Assembly (NCBI GenBank): GCA_944384995.1
Contig: CALWVN010000008.1
Location: 20,460-84,459 of the forward strand
Source: an uncultured Clostridia bacterium
GTDB taxonomy: Bacteria > Bacillota > Clostridia > Oscillospirales > Acutalibacteraceae
Reading direction: 5' to 3'
Length of the DNA: 64,000 bases
Numbering within the stretch: position 1 is the first letter of the stretch; the number at the start of each line of letters is the position of its first letter. Under the pieces are notes generated by a model. It was not told where the DNA came from. It did not search any database and saw only the letters and a program-made list of their open reading frames with translations. Positions 17,544 through 28,658 of this stretch are shown piece after piece. Made by a program: the position numbers and the translations under genes.

Positions 17544-18498
17544 CGTGACCGCAGAACAGGCGGCGGCGCTGCTTCGTTCCCAAGACCGTATTTTGATTTT
17601 GACGCACCGCAATCCGGACGGCGACACGCTCGGCAGCGGCTTTGCGCTGCTGCACGCGCTGCAACATCTCGGCAAGACGGCGCGCGTCGTCTGCGGCGAC
17701 AAGATCCCGCCGAAGTACGATTATATGCGCCGCGATCTCCTTGACGAAGCGGACTTTCAGGAAGCGTTTGTCGTCGCAGTGGATATTGCCGACCGCAAGC
17801 TTTTGGGTGCACAGCTTGAAGCGGAATACGGCGAACGGGTCGATCTGTGCATCGACCACCACCTTTCCAACACGAAATACGCAGATGCACTGTTTTTAGA
17901 GGAGTGTGCGGCGACCTGTGAGCTTATCTACCGTGTGGTTGCGGCGTTGGGCGTCGAGGTCACGCCTGTGATCGCCGACTGCATTTACACCGGGCTTTCC
18001 ACCGATACGGGGTGCTTCCGTTACTCCAACGTCACGCCCGAAACGCTTGAGCTTGCCGCCGATATGCTGCGAAGCGGCGCGAATTTTGACGACATCAACC
18101 GCGTCATGTTTGAGACCAAGACCAAGACGTATTTAAAGCTCGAAGCACTGGTGCTCGACTCGCTCGAACTGCTGTTCGGCGGGCGCTGCGCGCTGGTGAC
18201 CATCACGCAGGAGATGTTCCGCCAAAGCGGCTCGAACGAAACGGAGTGCGACGGTATCGCCTCCTTACCGCGCAAGATCGAGGGCGTTTCGGTGGGGCTT
18301 ACTTTGCGCGAGCGTGAGGACGGCAGCTTTAAGGTGTCGGTGCGCACCTATGCCCCGTATGACGCTTCCGCGATTTGTGCGAAAATGGGCGGCGGCGGCC
18401 ACGCGCGTGCGGCGGGCTGTGAGATCGAAGCGGACGCGCTCAAAACAGGGAAGGATCGGCTTTTAGACGCAGTCAGAACAGAATTGGAAACACAATGA
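17536..18498 (+). CDS. nrnA: DHH-family oligoribonuclease / pAp phosphatase NrnA
   Basis: Degrades short RNA oligomers and dephosphorylates 3'-phosphoadenosine 5'-phosphate. 320 residues. The DHH domain has motif I ILTHRNPDGDTLGSG, motif II (VAVDIAD), motif III IDHHLSNTKYAD and motif IV (STDTGCFRYSN), all manganese ligands present; the C-terminal DHHA1 domain has the substrate loop MGGGGHARAAGCEI. The position between rbfA and truB is conserved in Firmicutes. Overlaps both neighbours. Confidence 0.93.
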   Translation: MRNVTAEQAAALLRSQDRILILTHRNPDGDTLGSGFALLHALQHLGKTARVVCGDKIPPKYDYMRRDLLDEADFQEAFVVAVDIADRKLLGAQLEAEYGERVDLCIDHHLSNTKYADALFLEECAATCELIYRVVAALGVEVTPVIADCIYTGLSTDTGCFRYSNVTPETLELAADMLRSGANFDDINRVMFETKTKTYLKLEALVLDSLELLFGGRCALVTITQEMFRQSGSNETECDGIASLPRKIEGVSVGLTLREREDGSFKVSVRTYAPYDASAICAKMGGGGHARAAGCEIEADALKTGKDRLLDAVRTELETQ

Positions 18499-19385
18499 CG
18501 GGATTTATCTGCATAGACAAACCGCAGGGGCTCACCTCCTTTACCGCGGCGAACCGCGCAAGGGCGATCCTCGGTGCAAAAAAAGCCGGGCATACCGGCA
18601 CGCTCGACCCGATGGCGACCGGGGTGCTCCCCGTGGCGCTTTCGGGTGCTTCGCGTTTTATTGCCTTCCTGCCCGAGCATAAAAAGACCTATGTTGCGCG
18701 CGTGCGGCTGGGGCTTACGACCGATACGCTGGACATCACGGGCGAAGTGACGGGGGAATGCCCCGTAAATGTCACGAGAGAACAGGTGCAAAAAACGGTG
18801 CAAAGCTTCTTTGGTGAAAGCGAGCAGCTGCCGCCGATGTACTCCGCCGTGTCGCAAAACGGCGTGCGGCTTTACGAATTGGCGCGCCGGGGGGAGACGG
18901 TCGAGCGCAAGCCGAGGCGCATCCGCATTTCGGAGCTTGTGCTTTCGGATATGACGAATACGGAATTTACCCTGCGCGTCACCTGCTCGGCGGGAACCTA
19001 TATCCGATCGCTCGCACACGACATCGGGCAAAAGCTCGGAACCGGTGCTGTGCTCACGGCGCTGCGCCGTACGGCGGCGAACGGGTTTTCCGAAACGGAC
19101 TGTGTTACGCTTGAAGAACTTACGCACTTGCGCGATGAAAACCGCCTCGGTGAAGTCCTGCACCCGGTGGATGCGAGTCTTGCCGTGTACCCCGCGCTGA
19201 CGGTGACGGCGGCGCAGGGGGTGCGCTTTCAAAACGGCGGCGAGCTGCTCGCCGAACGCGTCAAAGGCTTAGAAAAAGCGGGGCTTTACCGCGTGTACGC
19301 GCCGGGAAACCGCTTTTTGGGGCTCGGCGAGCTGCCCGAAAACGGCGAAAGCCTGCTTGTAAAGAGGGTGCTTGTCGATGGCTGA
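18495..19385 (+). CDS. truB: tRNA pseudouridine(55) synthase TruB
   Basis: Makes pseudouridine 55 in the T-loop of tRNA. 296 residues. Catalytic motif KAGHTGTLDPMATGVLPV with the nucleophilic Asp near residue 40, KTYVARVRLGLTTDTLD, and the conserved GTYIRSLAHDIGQ-type motif III; a C-terminal PUA-like region follows. Start ATG 18495 overlaps nrnA by 4 bases. Confidence 0.95.
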   Translation: MTGFICIDKPQGLTSFTAANRARAILGAKKAGHTGTLDPMATGVLPVALSGASRFIAFLPEHKKTYVARVRLGLTTDTLDITGEVTGECPVNVTREQVQKTVQSFFGESEQLPPMYSAVSQNGVRLYELARRGETVERKPRRIRISELVLSDMTNTEFTLRVTCSAGTYIRSLAHDIGQKLGTGAVLTALRRTAANGFSETDCVTLEELTHLRDENRLGEVLHPVDASLAVYPALTVTAAQGVRFQNGGELLAERVKGLEKAGLYRVYAPGNRFLGLGELPENGESLLVKRVLVDG

Positions 19386-20280
19386 ACCAAAAAACTGCAT
19401 TGCGCTTGGCACCTTCGACGGGCTGCATCGCGGCCACAGGCAGGTATTGGAACTGACCAAACGCGGCGGCGGTGTACCTTCGGCGCTGCTGTTCCAGGAG
19501 CACCCCGCCAAAGTCCTGTTTGGCATTGCACCCCCCGCGCTTTTGACTTCTGAGGACCGCGAGGCGCTGCTTCGGGAAGACGGCATTACGCCTTTATATG
19601 CGGATTTTCGCGCTATCCATGCGCTTCCTGCGCAGGAATTTTTTGAAGAGATCCTGCGAAAGCGGTTTTCGGCAGGTGTGCTTTGCTGCGGGGAAAATTA
19701 CACATTCGGGAAAAATAAAACAGGAAATACCGCGCTTTTGCGCCGCTTCTGCGAAGCAGCGGGCGTGGAGCTTCGTGTGGCGCAGACCGCCTGCTTTGCC
19801 GGCGCGCCCGTGTCCTCGTCGCGCATCCGCCGCGCGCTCGAAAACGGCGAAGTGGAGCAGGCGAACGCTATGCTCGGCAGACCTTTTTCGTATGCGTTCA
19901 AGGTCGTGCACGGCGACCGCCGCGGCAGGCTGCTGCATTTTCCGACGATCAATCAGTTTTTCCCTAAGGGCTTTGTGCGCCCGAAGTTCGGCGTATATGC
20001 CGCCCGCGTGAACGTGGACGGTGCCTATCACCCTGCCGTAACGAATTTCGGCGTGCGCCCGACCATCGGGACGGAAAGTGTGCGCAGCGAGACGTGTATT
20101 CTCGATTACGAGGGAGACCTGTACGGACAGCGTGTGCGCGTGGAGCTTTTAAAGTATCTGCGCCCCGAACAGAGATTTTCATCGCTTGACGCGCTTTCCA
20201 CAGCCATCGAACGCGACAGCCGCCGCGCGCGGGAATATTTGGAAAAGGGTTGCAATCTTTGTGAAAATCCTGTAAAATAA
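19378..20280 (+). CDS. ribF: Bifunctional riboflavin kinase / FAD synthetase
   Basis: Converts riboflavin to FMN and FAD. 300 residues from ATG 19378, preceded by AAAGAGGG. N-terminal nucleotidyltransferase domain: GTFDGLHRGHRQVLE (HxGH-type motif) and the SSSRIRRAL segment; C-terminal flavokinase domain: GRPFSYAFKVVHGDRRGRLLHFPTIN, NFGVRPT and the FLRPEQRFSSLDAL-like end. Overlaps the end of truB by 8 bases. Last gene of the operon, probably. Confidence 0.94.
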   Translation: MAEPKNCIALGTFDGLHRGHRQVLELTKRGGGVPSALLFQEHPAKVLFGIAPPALLTSEDREALLREDGITPLYADFRAIHALPAQEFFEEILRKRFSAGVLCCGENYTFGKNKTGNTALLRRFCEAAGVELRVAQTACFAGAPVSSSRIRRALENGEVEQANAMLGRPFSYAFKVVHGDRRGRLLHFPTINQFFPKGFVRPKFGVYAARVNVDGAYHPAVTNFGVRPTIGTESVRSETCILDYEGDLYGQRVRVELLKYLRPEQRFSSLDALSTAIERDSRRAREYLEKGCNLCENPVK

Positions 20281-20287
20281 TTATTAT
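20259..20287 (+). promoter_or_regulatory. Promoter for the alcohol dehydrogenase gene
   Basis: TTGTGA (20259-20264), 17 bases, TATTAT (20282-20287). It overlaps the last codons of ribF, and transcription would start about 40 bases before the start codon at 20334. Confidence 0.55.
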
Positions 20288-20333
20288 ATCGGCAAATGTT
20301 TCTGCCAAAATCAATAAAGGACGGTGCGAAGCT

Positions 20334-21542
20334 ATGTGGGCTTTGAAAGTCGCGTATTACCGCGCATTCCAAAAAATCATGAAGGTGTTTATGTACTTCC
20401 TCGACTGGTCGGAGCCGCAGCTGCTGACCGGCCCCGGCTGCATTCGGCAGCTGCCGGGCGTGATCGCGGACAAGGGCATCCAGAACATCCTGATCGTCAC
20501 GGATAAGGGGCTTATGAATCTGCACCTGCTTGACGGCCTGTTTGAAGAGCTGAAAGCGAAGAATATCCATTACGTCGTCTATGACGGCGTGCAGCCGAAC
20601 CCCTCCATCGAAAATATCGAAGAGGCGCGCGAGCTGTTCTTGCAGAACAACTGCGAGGGCATCATCGCCTTTGGCGGCGGCAGCCCCATGGATTGCGCAA
20701 AAGCCGCTGCTGCGCGTGTGGTGCGCCCGAACAAATCCATTCCGCAGATGCGCGGCGTCTTAAAGGTCATGCACAAGCTGCCGCCGTTCTATGCTGTGCC
20801 CACAACGGCGGGTACCGGCTCGGAAACGACGCTTGCGGCGGTCGTCTCCAACACGCAGACGCATGAAAAATACGCCATCAACGACCCCTCGCTTCGTCCG
20901 AAATTCGCGGTCCTCGACCCCGAGCTTACCGTGGGACTTCCCCCGCACATCACCTCGACCACAGGGTTAGACGCGCTTACCCACGCGGTAGAGGCGTACA
21001 TCGGCAAGAGCAACGTAAAGTCCACCTCGGATTATGCCGAAAAGGCGACAAAGCTCATTTTTGAAAACTTGGAGACCGCCTATAACGACGGCAAGAACAT
21101 CGAAGCGCGCAACAATATGCTGCTCGCGTCGTTCTATGCGGGCATGGCGTTCACGCGTGCCTACGTCGGCTATGTCCATGCCATCGCGCACAACCTCGGC
21201 GGCATGTACGGCATCCCGCACGGGCTTGCAAACGCCGTGATATTGCCCGTCGTGCTGGAGGAGTACGGCAGCGCGATCTATCCGCGCTTGGCAAAGCTTG
21301 CCGATATCGCGGGCGTCCCCGGCGTGAGCGAAGCGGACAAAGCGTGCAAGTTCATTGAAGCCATCAAGGGCATGAACGCGCGTATGAACATCCCCACGGG
21401 CTTTGCACAGATCCGCGACGAGGATGTCGAACTGATCGTGGAACGCGCCATGAAGGAAGCACATCCGCTGTATCCCACGCCGGTGATCTTCACGAAAGAA
21501 CACCTGTGCGACATCGTCCGCAAACTGAAGATCGAGGAATAA
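20334..21542 (+). CDS. Iron-containing alcohol dehydrogenase
   Basis: Group III NAD(P)-dependent alcohol dehydrogenase, 402 residues. Rossmann-like N-terminal domain with FGGGSPMDCAKA (the GGGS nucleotide loop), PTTAGTGSETT, and the metal site: Asp and His in GLDALTHAVEAY (about 210-222) and His residues in HAIAHNLGGMYGIPHGLANA (about 281-300). All four metal ligands are present. Likely a fermentative alcohol or diol/aldehyde enzyme, substrate unknown. Start ATG 20334 with AAAGGA upstream. Flanked by its own promoter and terminator. Confidence 0.92.
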   Translation: MWALKVAYYRAFQKIMKVFMYFLDWSEPQLLTGPGCIRQLPGVIADKGIQNILIVTDKGLMNLHLLDGLFEELKAKNIHYVVYDGVQPNPSIENIEEARELFLQNNCEGIIAFGGGSPMDCAKAAAARVVRPNKSIPQMRGVLKVMHKLPPFYAVPTTAGTGSETTLAAVVSNTQTHEKYAINDPSLRPKFAVLDPELTVGLPPHITSTTGLDALTHAVEAYIGKSNVKSTSDYAEKATKLIFENLETAYNDGKNIEARNNMLLASFYAGMAFTRAYVGYVHAIAHNLGGMYGIPHGLANAVILPVVLEEYGSAIYPRLAKLADIAGVPGVSEADKACKFIEAIKGMNARMNIPTGFAQIRDEDVELIVERAMKEAHPLYPTPVIFTKEHLCDIVRKLKIEE

Positions 21543-21555
21543 ACCGGATTTTTCC

Positions 21556-21590
21556 AAGCAGCAGTCTGCGTATGCGGGCTGCTGCTTTTT
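21556..21590 (+). terminator. Terminator after the alcohol dehydrogenase
   Basis: Stem AAGCAGCAG / CTGCTGCTT with a 14-base loop, followed by a short T run, 13 bases after the stop. Confidence 0.8.
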
Positions 21591-21642
21591 GCGATAGAAC
21601 GGCGCGTTTTCGCAAAAAAATCCCTTGAAAGTGAAAAAACTG

Positions 21643-21671
21643 TTGATACTTGCGCCGATTTCTGCGATAAT
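21643..21671 (+). promoter_or_regulatory. Sigma-A promoter of gltX-glnS
   Basis: TTGATA (21643-21648), 17 bases, GATAAT (21666-21671), about 50 bases upstream of gltX. Confidence 0.7.
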
Positions 21672-21721
21672 AGACGCATACATTTTGAACCGACGGCAAA
21701 TGCCGCCCGGGAGGAATTCTT

Positions 21722-23389
21722 TTGACCGACTGTGCAAAAATCGCGGAGCTTCTGTTCCCGCACATCCAAAAAACGCCTGCCGATTTGGAGGCGCAATACC
21801 CGCCGCGTCAGCTCCCCGAGGGCGCGCGCGTGACCCGTTTTTCGCCGAGCCCCACGGGGTATCTGCACATCGGCGGGCTGTTCGGCGCGCTGGCGGACTA
21901 TATGACCGCGCGGCAGTCCGGCGGCGTTGTATATTTACGCATTGAAGACACCGACAAAAAACGCGAGATCGGCGACGGCGTTGCGGCGATCTTAGACGGG
22001 CTCGAAGCCTTCGGCATCACCTTTGACGAGGGCGTGACCAAAGACGGTGAGAAAGGCGCATACTGTCCGTATACACAGTCTGCGCGTGTAGAAATTTATC
22101 AGATCATGGCGAAAGACCTCGTGCGCCGCGGGCTTGCTTATCCGTGCTTCTGCACAGCCGAGGAGCTTGCGGAATTGCGCGACCGGCAGGAGCGTGAGGG
22201 CGCGCTTTTGCGCGGCTACTTCGGGAAATACGCCAAGTGCCGCGACCTTTCGGACGAAGAGATCGAAGCGAACCTGAAAGCCGGCAAGCCCTATGTGCTG
22301 CGGCTGCGTTCGGACGGTGACGAAGCGCGCCGTATTGTGATCGAGGATATGGCGCGGGGAAAACTCGAAATGCCCGAAAACATCATTGACGAGGTGCTAT
22401 TAAAAAGCGACGGCGTGCCGACCTACCATTTCGCGCATATCTGCGACGACCATTTTATGCGTACCACACACGTTATCCGCGGCGAGGAGTGGCTGCCCTC
22501 TTTGCCGAAGCATATCGCGCTGTTTCGGGCATGCGGCTTCCGCGTGCCGAAATACGCCCACACCCCGCAGATCATGAAGATCGACGAGGAAACCGGCGGC
22601 AAGCGCAAGATCTCCAAGCGCAAGGACCCGGAGGCGGCGGTCAGCCATTTTGCCGAAGAAGGGTATCCGGCAGAGAGCGTCAAGGAATATCTGCTGACGC
22701 TGCTCAACTCCAATTTTGAGGACTGGCGGCGCGCGAACCCGACGGCCCAGCTTACAGCGTTCCCCTTTAATCTTAAAAAATTGTCCGTGTCGGGCGCGCT
22801 GTTCGACATGGTAAAATTGCGCGACGTCAGCAAGCTGTGCATTTCCCGCATGACTGCCGAAGCGGTGTACGAACGCACGCTCGCGTGGGCAAAGACCTAT
22901 GACGAAGCGTTTGCGCGGCGGCTTGAAGCAGACCGCGAAAAGGCGCTCGGGATGCTCGCGCTCGACCGCGGCGGCAAAAAGCCGCGCAAGGATTTGGCGG
23001 CGTTTTCGGAAGTCAAGCCGTATTTCTCCTATATGTACGACGATCTGTACAAAGCGGATTACACCCTGCCCGAACACATCGACCCGCGCGACGCGGCGGC
23101 GATTCTGGAGCAGTATGTAACGGTCTGGTCGCCTGAGGACGACAAGGACACGTGGTTTGCGAAAGTGAAATCCATCTGTGCGCCGCTGGGCTTCGCCCCG
23201 GAGATGCGCGATTGGAAAGCGGACCCGGCAAGCTACAAAGGCAACGTCAGCGATGTGTCCACGGTGATCCGCGTGGCGGTCACGGGGCGCACCAACACCC
23301 CGGATCTTTGCACGATCCTGCGGCTTTTGGGGCGTGAGACCGTGCACGCGCGGCTGGCTTCGGCCGCGGCGTATTACAAAAGTATTTGA
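21722..23389 (+). CDS. gltX: Glutamate--tRNA ligase
   Basis: Class I aminoacyl-tRNA synthetase charging tRNA-Glu, 555 residues from TTG 21722, which follows GGGAGGAATTC. HIGH motif in FSPSPTGYLHIGGLFGALADY near residue 40, and KMSKS-like KRKISKRKDPEAA near 295. The catalytic core is followed by an anticodon-binding C-terminus. The next gene is glnS, so this enzyme is expected to be discriminating (tRNA-Glu only); that is inference. Confidence 0.93.
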   Translation: MTDCAKIAELLFPHIQKTPADLEAQYPPRQLPEGARVTRFSPSPTGYLHIGGLFGALADYMTARQSGGVVYLRIEDTDKKREIGDGVAAILDGLEAFGITFDEGVTKDGEKGAYCPYTQSARVEIYQIMAKDLVRRGLAYPCFCTAEELAELRDRQEREGALLRGYFGKYAKCRDLSDEEIEANLKAGKPYVLRLRSDGDEARRIVIEDMARGKLEMPENIIDEVLLKSDGVPTYHFAHICDDHFMRTTHVIRGEEWLPSLPKHIALFRACGFRVPKYAHTPQIMKIDEETGGKRKISKRKDPEAAVSHFAEEGYPAESVKEYLLTLLNSNFEDWRRANPTAQLTAFPFNLKKLSVSGALFDMVKLRDVSKLCISRMTAEAVYERTLAWAKTYDEAFARRLEADREKALGMLALDRGGKKPRKDLAAFSEVKPYFSYMYDDLYKADYTLPEHIDPRDAAAILEQYVTVWSPEDDKDTWFAKVKSICAPLGFAPEMRDWKADPASYKGNVSDVSTVIRVAVTGRTNTPDLCTILRLLGRETVHARLASAAAYYKSI

Positions 23390-23434
23390 TTTTGACATAC
23401 AGCGCGCCTTGCGGCGCGAAGGAGGTTCTGACGA

Positions 23435-25123
<1,689 letters not shown>

Positions 25124-25166
25124 ACGGGCTGTGCGGTGAAAAAGGTGCGATAAAGGAGAATCGAAT

Positions 25167-25841
25167 ATGGCTAAGGTCAAGCAAAAAGGCGGCAAGGAGA
25201 TCCTGTACCGTCTGGTGATGGCGGTACTCGCCGTGTGCGTGCCGATCGCGGCATATTTTTGCGACTATATATATGTTTTGACACAGTCCTCTGCGTTTCA
25301 GCTGCTTTCGCAGCTCGCGGGCAATTCCGAGGACACGGGCGAGACGGTGGAATCCTTGAGTCTGCACGAGCTGCGCACGGAATTCCTGCCGATGCTCGAG
25401 AGCTATTTCGGCGGCGATTCGGTGTCGCTGCCCGAATCCCTGAACGCGATCAAGCCCGCAGCGATCGCCTTCGCCGTATGCTTTGTGCTCGCGGTGGTGC
25501 TCGCCGTGGTGCTGCTGGTGTTCGCGATCGTGTCCAAGAAAAAGACCGTGCCGATGTGCATTGCGGGCGCGGGGATCTTAGTGATGATCGCCATGTATAT
25601 CTCGTTTCATTATGTGGCGGCGCCGTTTTTGGACGGGACGATCACGCTGTCTTCGTTTTTGCCGGAGTCCGTCGTCGGGACGCTGCTCGGCGGGCTGATC
25701 ACGGTTTCGGTGTTCCGCTTGACAACGGGGTATTTCATCGAGCTTTTCCTGTTCATTGCCATGCTTTTGTGGGCGGGCGCGAACAAGCTGGTGGAGCTCG
25801 GTGACAAGCCGCCGAAGGTGAAAAAGGAAAAAGCGGCGTAA
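25167..25841 (+). CDS. Four-helix membrane protein of unknown function
   Basis: 224 residues with a basic start (MAKVKQKGGKEILYR), a membrane span at about 14-32, an extracytoplasmic acidic loop (about 35-90), then three further spans (about 97-122, 128-150, 172-215) and a basic tail (KPPKVKKEKAA). No family recognised. The good AAAGGAG site and short gap suggest that it is co-transcribed with glnS; it is followed by a strong terminator. Confidence 0.7.
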   Translation: MAKVKQKGGKEILYRLVMAVLAVCVPIAAYFCDYIYVLTQSSAFQLLSQLAGNSEDTGETVESLSLHELRTEFLPMLESYFGGDSVSLPESLNAIKPAAIAFAVCFVLAVVLAVVLLVFAIVSKKKTVPMCIAGAGILVMIAMYISFHYVAAPFLDGTITLSSFLPESVVGTLLGGLITVSVFRLTTGYFIELFLFIAMLLWAGANKLVELGDKPPKVKKEKAA

Positions 25842-25866
25842 AGCAAAACAGAAGCGTATACAGATC

Positions 25867-25902
25867 CACAGGGCGCAGTCAAACGACTGCGCCCTGTGTT
25901 TT
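25867..25902. terminator. Bidirectional terminator
   Basis: A perfect 14-bp stem (CACAGGGCGCAGTC / GACTGCGCCCTGTG) with an AAAC loop, then TTTTG on the plus strand. It ends the gltX-glnS unit, and probably also the leftward operon ending at 25936. Confidence 0.88.
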
Positions 25903-25935
25903 GCTGTGTCAATTTATTTGTGAATATATCTAACT

Positions 25936-26139
25936 TCAAAACCGAATCTGCCCCGACAAAAGCCCATACAGCGCCACAAGGCCTAACGCGACCATACAAT
26001 AGCCGCAAAACTGTACGCCCTCCAGCACGTCACAGACCACCCCCTCCGAGGGGCTGCGGCGCAAACGGCGGGCAATGAGCAGCGCAGCTGCCGCGCCGCT
26101 GAGAATGATAAAAACACTTAGGGAAATCAGCATGGTCAT
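25936..26139 (-). CDS. Small two-span membrane protein coupled to a histidine kinase
   Basis: 67 residues with two hydrophobic segments (MLISLSVFIILSGAAAALLIA and a second around FCGYCMVALGLVALYGLL) and a basic linker (RRLRRSPSEG). Its ATG overlaps the stop of the sensor kinase by 4 bases (ATGA), which argues for translational coupling. No family recognised. It may be a modulator or partner of the kinase, but that rests only on position. Confidence 0.6.
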   Translation of the reverse strand: MTMLISLSVFIILSGAAAALLIARRLRRSPSEGVVCDVLEGVQFCGYCMVALGLVALYGLLSGQIRF

Positions 26140-28658
26140 ACCTGCCTTTCTGCCGACGTTGCGTCGGCGTTTGCGGGGATCGTATCTGAGACGGAAGGGT
26201 TTTCCTGTGCGGTGGTCGGAGGCGTCTGCGTTTGCGATGCCTGCTGCGCCTGCACGGCTTCTGCAAGCCGGGCTGCGCCCGAAGCGGGAAGCGAAACGGT
26301 CGCCTTGAACAGATCCCCGTCGATCTCAAGCTTTAGCTTGCCGCCCTGCAGCGCACACAGGTCTTTTGCAATGGAGAGCCCCAGCCCGCTGCCCTCGAGC
26401 GTTCGCGAAGCGTCGCCGCGCACAAAGCGCTGGGTCAGCTCATCGGGGTCGATGTTCAGCGGCTCGCCCGATACGTTCTTGATGCGGAACACGCCGTTTG
26501 AACCATCGGGGAACACATCCACATAGACCCGTGAGCCGGGCAGGGAGTATTTGCGTGCGTTGCTCAGCAGATTGTCGATGACGCGCCAGGTCTTTTGGCT
26601 GTCGGCGAATACAATGGGGGAAACCCTGGGGGTGTTCAGCACGATCTGCAAATCGCGCTCGGCAAAGCTGTCTTCCATTTCTCCGATTGCCTGCACCGCC
26701 AATTCATACAGATTGACGTGCATCTTGTGCAGTGTTACCGCGCCGGAGGAAGCCTTCGAGGCTTCGACCAGATCTTCAATGAGCCGTTTTAAGCGGGTGG
26801 ATTTTTCGTCGAGTACCGTGATATAGTTTTGCGCGTTCGGATCGTCGATGTCACATTTCTTGAGCAGATCCACATAGGAAATGATCGAGGTCAGCGGCGT
26901 TTTCAAATCATGCGAGACATTGGTGATCAGCTCTGCTTTCATGCGCTCGCCTTTGACCGCTTCCTGCACTGCCTTCTGCATTTCCTCCTGCGTGACGCTC
27001 AGGTTGCGCGCCAAAGCCCGCAGCGGTTCAGGCATACGGTCGGCATTGAGCGAAGCGGGTTTTTCGCCGCGCTTGCCTGCCTCGGCGGCGTCCATGATCT
27101 TGTCAAGCGAAGAAAGGTATTTCCAAATGAGTGCCAGCGCGATTGCATTGAATACGATCGCGGGCAGCAGCAGCACGGAATTGCCGGTCGCAAACAGCAG
27201 GAAGTTCACGAGCAGATACAAGCATCCGAGCACGATTGCTTTTTTGGAGATGTGCTTCATACGGTGCCGTGTGCGGCGCACAAAGGCGGCCAAACGCCGC
27301 CCGCCGCGCACAAGCAGCATCGACCCGAAATACGGGCGGCCGGATTTTGCATATTTTGTGACCGACAGTACCCATTCCGCCAAAAAGGCATACAACAGTG
27401 CCGCGCAGAAAGAAGCCCCAAGCTGCAGCAGCGAGACGCTGCGGATCTGGTAAGAGGTGTCCGAGGTGCCGATAAAGCCGTCCATAAGCCACAGGGCAAG
27501 AAGCGTCAAGCCGAGACAGATCGCGCCGGAGAGAAAAAGGTGCACATCGCCGGGCAACCGGTCCTGCGGCAAAAACTGGATCTCGTCGCTGCCGCGCACG
27601 CGTCCGGCGGTCAGAAGCAGATAGACGGAAAGCGCCAGCGCGACAGTCAGCGTGCAAACGAGCACCGCCATCAGGCGGTCGATCTGGGCGGAGCTTGTTT
27701 CAAAGGTCTGCGCCGCCGTCCAAAGGCTGTCGCCCTCTGAAAGCTGCTGCGATACGCCGAAATAGACGTCAAAGTCTTCCTCTGAAAAATTGGAATCCAA
27801 AAAGGGCAGCAAAAAGCTGTTCATACCGCTGCTTTGGGTGCTGTCCAGCGCCATTTGTGCCGCCGATTCGGAATAGCGGATCAACCCGCTTTCAACCGTA
27901 TAGCCGAAATACCAATCGTTGTCGGAAAACGCATTAAAAAAGTCGGCGGCGTTAGAAACGCCCTCCATGTTGGTCAGCATTTCGCCGGTTTGCGTATTCA
28001 CAAGCAAATAGCGGAAATTGCGCAGCGAAGAGAGTGATTCCTCGGCGCGCAGCACGCCCGCGCGGAACGAACGCTGCGCGTAATTGAGCTGCGCGGTATA
28101 GAGCTCTTCTACATCCGCCGCCAGCTCCTCAGCGGTCATCGACGCGTTGATATAGACATCTACGTCAAAGTCGCGCAGCGAATAGAAGGAGGACGCGGTG
28201 TTGTACGCTTCCTGGAGCTCCTCCTCGGTGGGCGTATAGGTTTGCGTCTCGCTGCCGGATACGGCAGTCACAGGCTCGCCGTATTCGTTATAAAGATAAG
28301 AATATTCGCCCGAAAGCTCGTTGTATACGCTCTCGCGCAGCTGCCGGCGCACCTGCTCGGCGGCGGCCTGTTCTTCTGCGAGGGTGGCATAGTTCGGCAG
28401 CGCATCGGTCTCCCAATCGTTGTAGATGCAGGCGCTGTACAGGTTTTGCGCTGTGCTGTCTATCTCGTTTTGGAACAGCGCGGTATCCGTGAACACGGGC
28501 TTTTCGCGCACCATAGTGTTTTCCCAGCCGAAATCGTTGAGGATATTCATGATGCTGCCCGCGCTCCACGCGCCCGCGAACACAAGCGCTGCCGCAAGCA
28601 GGAACGCAAGGGTCTTTAAGCCGTAGGAAGATTTAATATTTTTCGATTTTATAGCCAA
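26136..28658 (-). CDS. Multi-span sensor histidine kinase
   Basis: 840 residues. A first membrane span at about 15-37, an extracytoplasmic domain to about 330, then about six further spans (335-355, 385-405, 415-435, 475-500 and nearby), followed by HisKA with ITNVSHDLKTPLTSIISY and HATPase_c. The N box (VIDNLLSNARKYS) and G2 (EGSGLGLSIAKDL) are normal, but the G1 region reads IKNVSGEPLNIDPDEL in place of DxGxG, a variant I associate with one Firmicute kinase group. The extracytoplasmic ligand is unknown. The start overlaps the response regulator by 26 bases; the C-terminus (beyond about 800) is Pro/Thr/Gln-rich. Confidence 0.88.
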   Translation of the reverse strand: MAIKSKNIKSSYGLKTLAFLLAAALVFAGAWSAGSIMNILNDFGWENTMVREKPVFTDTALFQNEIDSTAQNLYSACIYNDWETDALPNYATLAEEQAAAEQVRRQLRESVYNELSGEYSYLYNEYGEPVTAVSGSETQTYTPTEEELQEAYNTASSFYSLRDFDVDVYINASMTAEELAADVEELYTAQLNYAQRSFRAGVLRAEESLSSLRNFRYLLVNTQTGEMLTNMEGVSNAADFFNAFSDNDWYFGYTVESGLIRYSESAAQMALDSTQSSGMNSFLLPFLDSNFSEEDFDVYFGVSQQLSEGDSLWTAAQTFETSSAQIDRLMAVLVCTLTVALALSVYLLLTAGRVRGSDEIQFLPQDRLPGDVHLFLSGAICLGLTLLALWLMDGFIGTSDTSYQIRSVSLLQLGASFCAALLYAFLAEWVLSVTKYAKSGRPYFGSMLLVRGGRRLAAFVRRTRHRMKHISKKAIVLGCLYLLVNFLLFATGNSVLLLPAIVFNAIALALIWKYLSSLDKIMDAAEAGKRGEKPASLNADRMPEPLRALARNLSVTQEEMQKAVQEAVKGERMKAELITNVSHDLKTPLTSIISYVDLLKKCDIDDPNAQNYITVLDEKSTRLKRLIEDLVEASKASSGAVTLHKMHVNLYELAVQAIGEMEDSFAERDLQIVLNTPRVSPIVFADSQKTWRVIDNLLSNARKYSLPGSRVYVDVFPDGSNGVFRIKNVSGEPLNIDPDELTQRFVRGDASRTLEGSGLGLSIAKDLCALQGGKLKLEIDGDLFKATVSLPASGAARLAEAVQAQQASQTQTPPTTAQENPSVSDTIPANADATSAERQV